Below, piece by piece: positions 40,501 through 49,500 of a DNA stretch of 64,000 bases. Below the pieces are notes generated by a model. The model saw nothing but the letters and a program-made list of their open reading frames with translations. It had not been told where the DNA came from and ran no database searches. The stretch is from Ophiodon elongatus (lineage: Eukaryota > Chordata > Actinopteri > Perciformes > Hexagrammidae), in assembly GCA_016806645.1 (NCBI GenBank), contig JACSYO010000150.1, positions 1,625,501-1,689,500 on the forward strand. The letters are read 5' to 3'. The position numbers and the translations under genes were made by a program. How positions within the stretch are numbered: position 1 is the first letter of the stretch; each line of letters begins with the position of its first letter.

Positions 40501-43500
40501 TAAATTTAATGATTTACAAGTGTGTTTTCAAACAACTGAGTCCATGTAAAGAGGCCTACAGTCTTCCACAATCAACACACAGAACAGTGTAATAGGCTCA
40601 AGGTTTAATTAAAACTATATTTCATTGACAACACGTAGCATCGCTGTAATAGGCCTGTAAAAAGAACAGCTGCTAATGCTGCACTGTCAACCAACCTGAG
40701 ATTTGTCCTCAATACACTGGCAATATTCTGTAATTTTTTTTTAATTTTTATTCAGGCAGTAAATAAGAAACAAACCTCATCTCTCAGAGCTGGGTTATTG
40801 TGACCTTCTTTTTTTTTAATGAGGTTAAACCTTTATTTCCCTTGGCAGCTTTATTGATATTAAGAATCTCACATTCAGAAGGGCAGAGCAGCGATAAGGT
40901 GAAAGAACCATGGCCAACATCAAAGGTGCTGACAAGCTCACAACAAGCAAAAAATACTATTAAAGTTAACTAACATGCATGTGAAGAGATCTAAATGTAC
41001 CATGTGAAAGCTCAAACGAAGCCAATGCTAGCTGAAAGTTCTGTCATAACTTGGACTTGGAGACTAAAATTAACAGTTTCTGCACTATGTCTCATTCACT
41101 CTACCAGGTACGACTTTGTGGAGATAGAGGATCCGACTGAGAACACCATCCTGGGTCGCTGGTGCGGGTCACAGTCGGCACCAGCTAGTCACACTTCTAA
41201 AGGCAGTCAGATCAAGATCCGCTTCATCTCTGATGAGTACTTCCCCTCCGAGCCGGGATTCTGCATCCGCTACTCCATTCTCCCTGTGGTACGTACAGTG
41301 TCAACAGTCAGGAGTTGTGCATTGTGAGTTGTTGAGCGCTTCGCTGCCACAGCATTTCTCTGCCTCCATCTCCAACTTGCACTCACATGGCAGTAAGCGA
41401 CGCCTCTCCATGCGAGCACAATGAAGATAATTAGCTTGTTACATAACACGGTGTCTTAATTTCTGCTTATGTGTACCCGAGGTTTAAAGCTTGTGGGGGG
41501 AAAAATTATGTTCAAGCACTTCAGAACATCTGGCACCTGTACTGTCTTTTATTTATATTATGTTGTAATGTGCAGCTTTTACACTTGTACACGCAAACCA
41601 AACAAAATGTCCACAATCTCTGCAATGAGAGAGTACGGCAACGCCCTAAGTTTTCCCTCAAGGATTGAAATGGGAATTATTTTGTGATGGACCCTGGAAT
41701 AGTTCTAAAACGTTAGAAAGCACACACCAAATCGAAATAAATTAACTTCAAATGGTTTCAAACTCCGTCATTTTCTCATTTTCCGGAGCTAGTATTGTTT
41801 CCACTTTTAAATCATCAAACTGTTATGTTCCATATCACCCTCATATATAAAACCATAAACCTTAATAACCTGCACTGTATCTTTAGATCCAGTCAGACAG
41901 ACGAGGTGTCTCAATGTCACCGTTTCTTGATAGTGAGATGGAGAAAATAAGTGGCTTCACATTCACAAAGATGTCCTCTGACCCTCGGGGGGATTCATTC
42001 AAGCCCCTGAAATGAAAGCAGGAATTAAGAGATAGAAGTGCTTTTTGTGTGGAGAATGTTCTCTTTGCATTTTCATCATCACATACAATAGTTCAAAGAT
42101 ACTATCCCCCTTTTATGTGTATGTTCAGTGCCCCACTTCACAAAGATACCCATGCTATTTTACTTGAAGTATATTTCTGGCAACAAAACAACTTGTCCTC
42201 CTTTCTGCTCTTCCCTGTTATTTCTCTTGTCTTCACCTGTAACATAGCCTTTAATCACTTGTTCCATCCCTTGCTAATCGTTGGCAGATATTTATCCAAT
42301 TAAATTTAAAGTGTGTGCATAGCACAAGCTTGAACTCATTCAGTACATCACAAGCTTTGCTAAAGATGAGCCAAGAGCTCAAGACTCAAGCAACAACTGC
42401 AGCAAAAGTAGCAATATTTGTATTCTGTGAGTACAAAAGGTGAATGACAAATCGAGACACTCTTACTAGCTTCTTCCTTTTCACGTCTCATGACCTCCCG
42501 TTGACTTCAGCCAGACATCAACCTGATAATCAAAGTGAATTGCCAGTTTGTTTTACTTCATGCATTCAGCCCACGGTCGGACTGGTCATCGGGAAGATGG
42601 GAAGACTCCTGAACGGCCAATTCATTCTGCTGAGTTTTTACTTTTCTATTTATGATGTCAGTACTTACTGAATGATCCCCGGACAAGGCATGGGTCGGCC
42701 TGAACAGAAAGCTGCCTCTCAGACTAGGCAAATATAATGCTTCCAATATTGACAAAGGATACGAGCGGCCCCTCCCAATTTGGACAAATCCTCGTTTTTG
42801 ATTCAGTACAGCGGTGACATGCTTATTATAGGCCTACCAAACTGAGGAGGTCAGCAAGACATCATCCTACAGTGTCTTGAAGATTGTCATCAGCTTCGCA
42901 TTGAATGTCGCAAAGTCCCGGGATGAATTTCAGTTCCAGTCTGTCTCTGACTCAGGTTAACTTTGTGTTTGTGTTATCTGGTTTCCTTTTGGGAGGAAGG
43001 GGGTTATTTTGTTCATTTTTTTTTGCCCTAACCAGTCAGTCACGAGTAATGTATCCGTCTAACTGATCTCATTTTCAGTCGACGCGGAAGTTGCTACATC
43101 CAGTTTCTCCGAATGATCAGAGAAAAAATCTCAGAAGTTATTTATGTGAGTCAAGCTACAAAACATGGCCATTCAATAATATGTTTCGAGCTCTGTGGGA
43201 AGAAGACATCGTCATGCTTATCCCTGTCGACAAATCTCTTCTATTATCTTGTCTTTTTTTTCGAGGTAAACATCTATGAGCAACGTCAAGTAAAATTCCC
43301 AAACAAACTGAACATGTGGGCAGTGATTCAGAGTTCAAGGACATTATGTTACCAGAAAAAAGACAGTTTTTGTCTGCATCCTTTGAATTTTAACTTAATA
43401 AGTGAGATTAGAACTGCTCTGCCTCCACAAAAATTTTTCAAAACTTCTGTAAAAATGTATGAAAATGTTTTAAGACTCCTGTGCCAGTGTACTTTTAGCC

Positions 43501-46500
43501 GTCTTTGTCTCGATCCATCCTCTCCCCTTTCCTCATTCTCTTTCACTGTCTCACTTCTCTCTGTGCTGGTCTTGAGACCACACACACAGAATCGTCCCCG
43601 CTGCTTTTCACTGACAAAAGCTCGGAGATAAACTGAAGAGACGACGGCCATGATTTAACCTGTCATGTTTTAGTTCTGTTCACCTTCTTTAAGTAAACAG
43701 TTCTCAGTCCTCATTAATCCTTAATGGCCTGCAGAACCCTGGGAAATCCGACAAGCACAAATAGGCAGCTTAGGTCACTGACGGCACTTTGTATTCTGTC
43801 TGTAACTTGTTTTGTCTGCTTTTTTTCTTTTCTTCATACACGCCATTATAGCGTTCTTTCTTCACCCTTAAAACCCAAAACAACTGACATGTTGAAAACA
43901 CACTGAGTGTCAAGCTGAGTATTAGAGCTGTATTGCTCAGAAAATAAACAGCGATGTTAAGAGGGAAAAGTCAGTCATTATGTGTACTAGTTTCCTGTGG
44001 AAGAGCCAATACAGTTTGTGGAGTTATTGCAGATCGCAAAGTCACTGAAAACCAGGTTAATCTCCGGTAATGATAATTCATGTTGGCAATGAATTGTATC
44101 AAATTGTACAGTATATTTACCACCAATAGACTGCAGTAGATTGTGAAGGCCTTACTCAATCTAATAGAGAGGGATTAATCCAATAAGACACTGTTACAAG
44201 GAGTAAGTAATAAGTATGTTATTTGAGAGACTGAACTTTGCATGAAAAATAATGGAGGCTCTCTGAGGTCCCTCTCACCCACAAAATGGTTTAGTCTGTC
44301 CCTGTGTTCGTCTCTAAATGCAGCTATACGAGCCAAGTGACTGCAGCTTCTGACAAAAGGACCAACGGCGTACACTAGCCTTGTCTTGTCTTTTTTTATT
44401 ATTAGTTTTTAGTTTTCCCGACTTTATTACAGAAGCAATCATTTAACATTGAGGTGTTGTGAACCTCGCGGTAAAGACAGATCAAATTTGGAGCAATATT
44501 TAGCCTCTTTCCCAGCAGGCAAGCATGACGAGTTAGGTGTCAGCTGATTCATTGCAATCTCAAGGTCCACTGTCATTGCACGATTTTAAAAACTCGCAAC
44601 AGTCTTCAAAAGAAGATTTTGTTAATACCAAGTAAACCAAGGTCTTTAAATTCCAATTATTTTGATCTTAGTGATCACTGGCAGGCAGAGTCTAATTTTA
44701 ATATAGGTTCTATTTTATTTTTATCTTGTAGATGATTAAATTACGTTAGAAATAGGCCTAATGGTGGGCTACCTATTAATCTTTGTCCTATTGAAGCGTA
44801 CCTTGGTTTTTTTCAGTGTGTTACTGTTACTTGTGCATTTTGGTGGGATTGAATTATTTTCTTTACAAAAAAATAACATTTGATCATCAAAGACGTGGTG
44901 TTATAAAAAAAAAGTGTGGTGTCTCAATCACATAATATAATTATATTATTAATCAGGTTAAGAACTATCTAAGAACTTCCCATCAGGGCGCACTTTGAAA
45001 GATTGCATGCATGCCAAAAGACAGAGAGGGGCGCACACAGAGACTGCTTATGTATAGAGCCCACGATTTTGTGTGACACCCTTGTGTTTGTTTTAGCTGA
45101 AGAAATATGATAAAAGAGCTGAAAGCTCAAATAAAGTGTACACTGCAGTGATCTAAGTGTGCGGATATCAGTTTGGACATTTCAAATACTTCCAGCACCT
45201 TAGCGAAGATAAGGTGGAGCGGTGGTTTTCCTGCATTAGCTTAAAAAAATAAGACATTTTCTGACATATTTACATTCGAAAGGAAAACACACCACTCAAC
45301 TATGGATGTTTTGGAATTTAAAAGTCAAACTTGATTATTTGGCAGTAGAATTAAACTATTCTCAAATGTCTGTCACTAAGTATATGATGGAATAAGAGAC
45401 CGGGTTTATCTTTCATATTCCAACTGGAGAAGGTGTGGAAACCATGAGGGGGGAAAAGGAAGCTTTGGCCTCCGCACGTTCAGACTGGCTTCCCTTTGAA
45501 CTTTCCTCCGACGGAGGAGGAGCACGCTAGAACAGCAGCACTCTGTTTCCTCTGTGGTTAACTAGCAGCTTCTGGAACCTCGTGCCACGCAGGGGCCAGC
45601 ACTTTAGTTTATATTTAAACAAGCAATAATTCCTCCCCACCACTTCCATGGAATGGAAGGGGGGGAGAAAAAAATAAGACCCGGTCTATAATTCACAGGA
45701 AGAGATTTTAGGAAAAGCGAAAAGTCCGAGGCAAAGAGGTTGTTAAAACATAGAAGAGAAGGAGTCTGTTGAAGGGAGCATGAGGGGTGTTGAGTGGTGG
45801 GTTAAGGGAGCAAGCAAAACATACATCATTGTCTCTGTGAGGTCCCAATCCAGAAGTAAACCCCACTGCTACTGAAGATCGCTCTGCCAGCTTTATTTAT
45901 TTTAAGATTGAAGAGAGTTTTGTACACACATACTTGAATAAAGTTAGATAGGACACAAGAAGTACGAAATAAAAATGCTGGTGAAAGCAGATGGCAATGG
46001 CCGTCAAAAACCATGCAGTAGGCTTGCCGTTGGCATGACAAAGTGAGGTCTGTTTTTACACCAACCTCAATTGCAGTGTGTGGCTCATAGCGAGAGAGAA
46101 AAAACACTTTCTTCACGCACAACAGACCTCGTTGCTTACTCGAAGCCCTCTTGTGCAAGGAAGTGGTTTGCAGTGACATGTGAAAGAGAAGATATTGTTT
46201 TCCAGAGCTCTCCCAAGATGCTATTTCAGAAGTTTCATCTCAACATAGTTAGCTGAACCTGTCATTTTAGTCACCAGAAATAAGAGCATGTGGTTGTGCA
46301 GTGTATGGACAAAGAGAGCTGGAAACGAAGTAATCACAGCTTGAAAATGAGGTTGTTTCTTGAGTGGCAGGGGGTTAGAGAATTTGTCAGTGATAATAGG
46401 AACATTTTAAGCTTTTACACTTTGTCTCTGTTTCTTTTCAAAACACCAATTATGTCAATAGAGTTGTACATTGTAATCTTGGTAAATATTCTTCTGCTGC

Positions 46501-49500
46501 CTGTGCATATGTATGTTTACTTATGTTGTAATATTAAAAATTGAACATTTTTGGAACGGTGGTTCGAACATGTTGGCTCCACTCAGTCTGTAATTTCTAC
46601 TTTTATCCCACCTCGGTCTGCTGGTTCGGCAATTTGTTTAACTACAACTAACAGGACACTCATTTTCTTTAAGGCTAACAAACTAACTATTGCTTGTAAT
46701 AGTGTTTCCTGTTTAAGTTTGAAAGTCCTCTTTGTTTGTTTCCCGCCTGTCTGATCGTCTGCCCCGCCCTTTTTAGTTTCACCTGTTGCTCGTCAGCCAT
46801 GCTGTTGCCACGTTATCGGCCTCCTTTTCTTGTGCATTTAGTCTCTCTTCTCTCTTTGTCTTTTGGCAGCTCGTCTTCTTCTTTGCCTGGAGTTTTGTTT
46901 TTCTGCTTCTGCCTGTGGTTCACTTTCAGTATTTTTTTTTTGCATCAATCCGTCTGAGTCTGCATTTGGGTCCTATCTGCCTTTGCTGCTCCCTGCACCA
47001 CAACTCGCATAGAAATTGCAATTGTAGCTCGTGTTGAGCCTGTTTTGTTCAGCAATATAAAAGAAAATGTTCTCATTTTCTTGTCCTTATGTGAAAAATC
47101 TTCACCATAATCTTGTATTCCATTACTCCTCCAATACTGGCTTTGAGTCTTAATATTTGAAACGTGACGCATTGACACTGCATGCAATTAATGCCAGCTA
47201 CTGTAGTTGGTGGTCCATTTTAGTACTTTGTTTGTGAATGTCTTAAACAGGAGCTCTCATCTGCTGCGTACAGCTTAATTCACACCATCTTGATGTGTCT
47301 CTGAAGGATTGCTTGGCTTCTCTATCTGAAGCCGAGTTTGCAGAGCACCGATAATTGGGGGAGTGTTGCACCATCAACATTCACAAGCTGTTAATGGTTT
47401 CCAGTCCACGCTGAAAGCCACTGCCAAGGCTCAACTAATAAGAATTGCAGCTTCCCACTATTGTCTGGAAGTACATTTCTGCTCAGAGAACCTGTTTGAC
47501 ATACTCTTACTGTATATGACCGGCCCTTTCTCCACAAGCATTATTTTCACATTTGTGTCTGCTTATCTCAGTAGGTGCCAAATGAACCAAAGAGATGCTC
47601 CGTGGTTATGAAGGCAGTCTCATAAGAATGAGTCTAATCTATGGCATGAACACAGCTGTGCATCAGCTGTATTTTTGAAGCCTGTGGTGCAGCCATGTCA
47701 AACCACTAGCATCTTATTTTTAAAATATATGCCAAACAGACTTGAAGTCTGAGTGTATTGCACAGACTTCCCCTTTCAATAAATCGTATGGGTTTTTCCT
47801 GTCTTACACATTTTATTCAGTGTAAATTTGCCAATACACTTGTTGGTCTGTTTAGCGAATTGTTTGTCTGTTGTGTCCACTGGATCCCAACTTGCGGGTC
47901 ATGACCCCCCCAAAGGGGTCACCAAAGCTTAATGGGGGTGTGGGGCCTTTTAGATTTTAAGGCATTGGAAAACAAATAATATACACTTGGCCTATATCTC
48001 AGCATTTAATTTATTTCTGTGATGAAAACTACATTAAATTGTTTTGTTTTTTGGGGGATTATTATTAAAGATGTAAACTTGAAAAAATCATACAAGATAA
48101 GGTCATGGTGAAGACCTGAAGAGCTATAGTCACAGAGCCTTCCCTCGCTGCTAAACATTCTCGTACTGCATTATAAAAGTATGCAATTAAAACAAGCAAA
48201 TATAATTAAACAACGGTCAAGTATCAGGAGAAAAACACTGTAGAAAATACAGATTTTGCCAGAAAAAGAAGCCTATTAAGTATGCATTATTGTAAAAAAA
48301 TTTGAAAAAGTGCATCATTCAGGCTGAGAGATGCATAGGAAATCATCTCTAGTGTGATATTCAAAATAATTAATTTGTAGTTATTGCTTTTACTTTTGGG
48401 GTTAATTGTACAGTTTATCAGTTGTTTATCAGTTTATATTTGCGTGAAAATAGGGGTTGTCAGTTGATGGAAAAGGAACCACTGGTCTAGTCTAGTTGAA
48501 AAAAGGAGTGCATATCCATCTTAAATATCTATGTTGGCTCTACTGGTGGTTGATATAAATAAACCCTGTGGAATAAAATTCTATAAGCCTCTGGATGGAT
48601 AACTTTTGGCCAGCTGGTTTTACAGCGCCATTGAATATACAAATGTTTTTTAGCAGAAGTACTAAATAGGAATCAAACCACAAATCTTTGCAATGTTAGT
48701 GTCAAGGTCTCTGACGAAAAGAAAACATTTCCTCCTCTAGCTCCCATTCCTCACTGAATTGCTTCCTAATTCAGTCCTATAAGTCATCAAAGGGAAGCTA
48801 CAGATTCCTGGAATCATTTTTTTTTCTTTTCAAACATTTCTGCCTCTCTAGAAGCTTAAAGACGCAGCTGCCAGCAGCCGATGTTTTCAATGCTCCACAG
48901 GCTTCTTTTCTCTTTTTTTTTTTGTAAGTGTCACAATGTTGCCTTCTACCTGTCAGTCACAAAGGATTAGAGAGACCAGCGAGCTGACATGTTGGACAAA
49001 TGTAGCGTCACAGGACTGAAAGGTTCCACAGATTAGCCTCTTCTCTCGTGGGAAGACCAACACCCCAGGTATCAATCTTCTCTGTGACTGCACGCTGTAG
49101 CCTGGAGGGCTGGGAGCTTTAAATGAATAATACTGCCGCCTACGGGAGCTAAAAGGACAAATGTTGTTATGCAAAGTGGGCAGGGGAGGTGACAGAGATG
49201 TGATCACATTTGACAATGTAAAAAATTATGCCATCAGTTGACATTTGCGTCTCAACTTTAGTGCATTGAACAGTTTGGATACAGTTGTCATGCGTGTCTT
49301 GTTGGAGTTCAGATGCAAATGTGTCCTCAACCAGAGATTAGAAGTGGAGTCCCAGCCTTATATGCAGGACAATACTTTGGCTGAGGCAGGTACACACCCA
49401 ACACTCCCAGTGTTTGGCTGCATTTGACAGTTTGTCTTATATCAAGGTTTGAACAAGATTTATAGATTATTATATACATCAAATACATATTTATTTATAG

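Larger units (their letters stand above)
36791..41107 (+). other. Intron 2 (4,317 bp)
   Basis: GTAAGA donor, CTCATTCACTCTACCAG acceptor. No further exon is seen. Two GC- and CpG-richer, non-repetitive blocks at about 37180-37330 and 38100-38340 are candidate regulatory elements. 38620-38642 is an A-rich low-complexity run and 40115-40200 is a SINE-like fragment. The rest is AT-rich sequence with nothing assignable. Confidence 0.7.

Noticed and set aside
43113..43631. 172-codon plus-strand open frame in intron 3
   Set aside because: Composition follows translated AT-rich and pyrimidine-rich DNA, there is no domain, and it sits wholly inside an intron.
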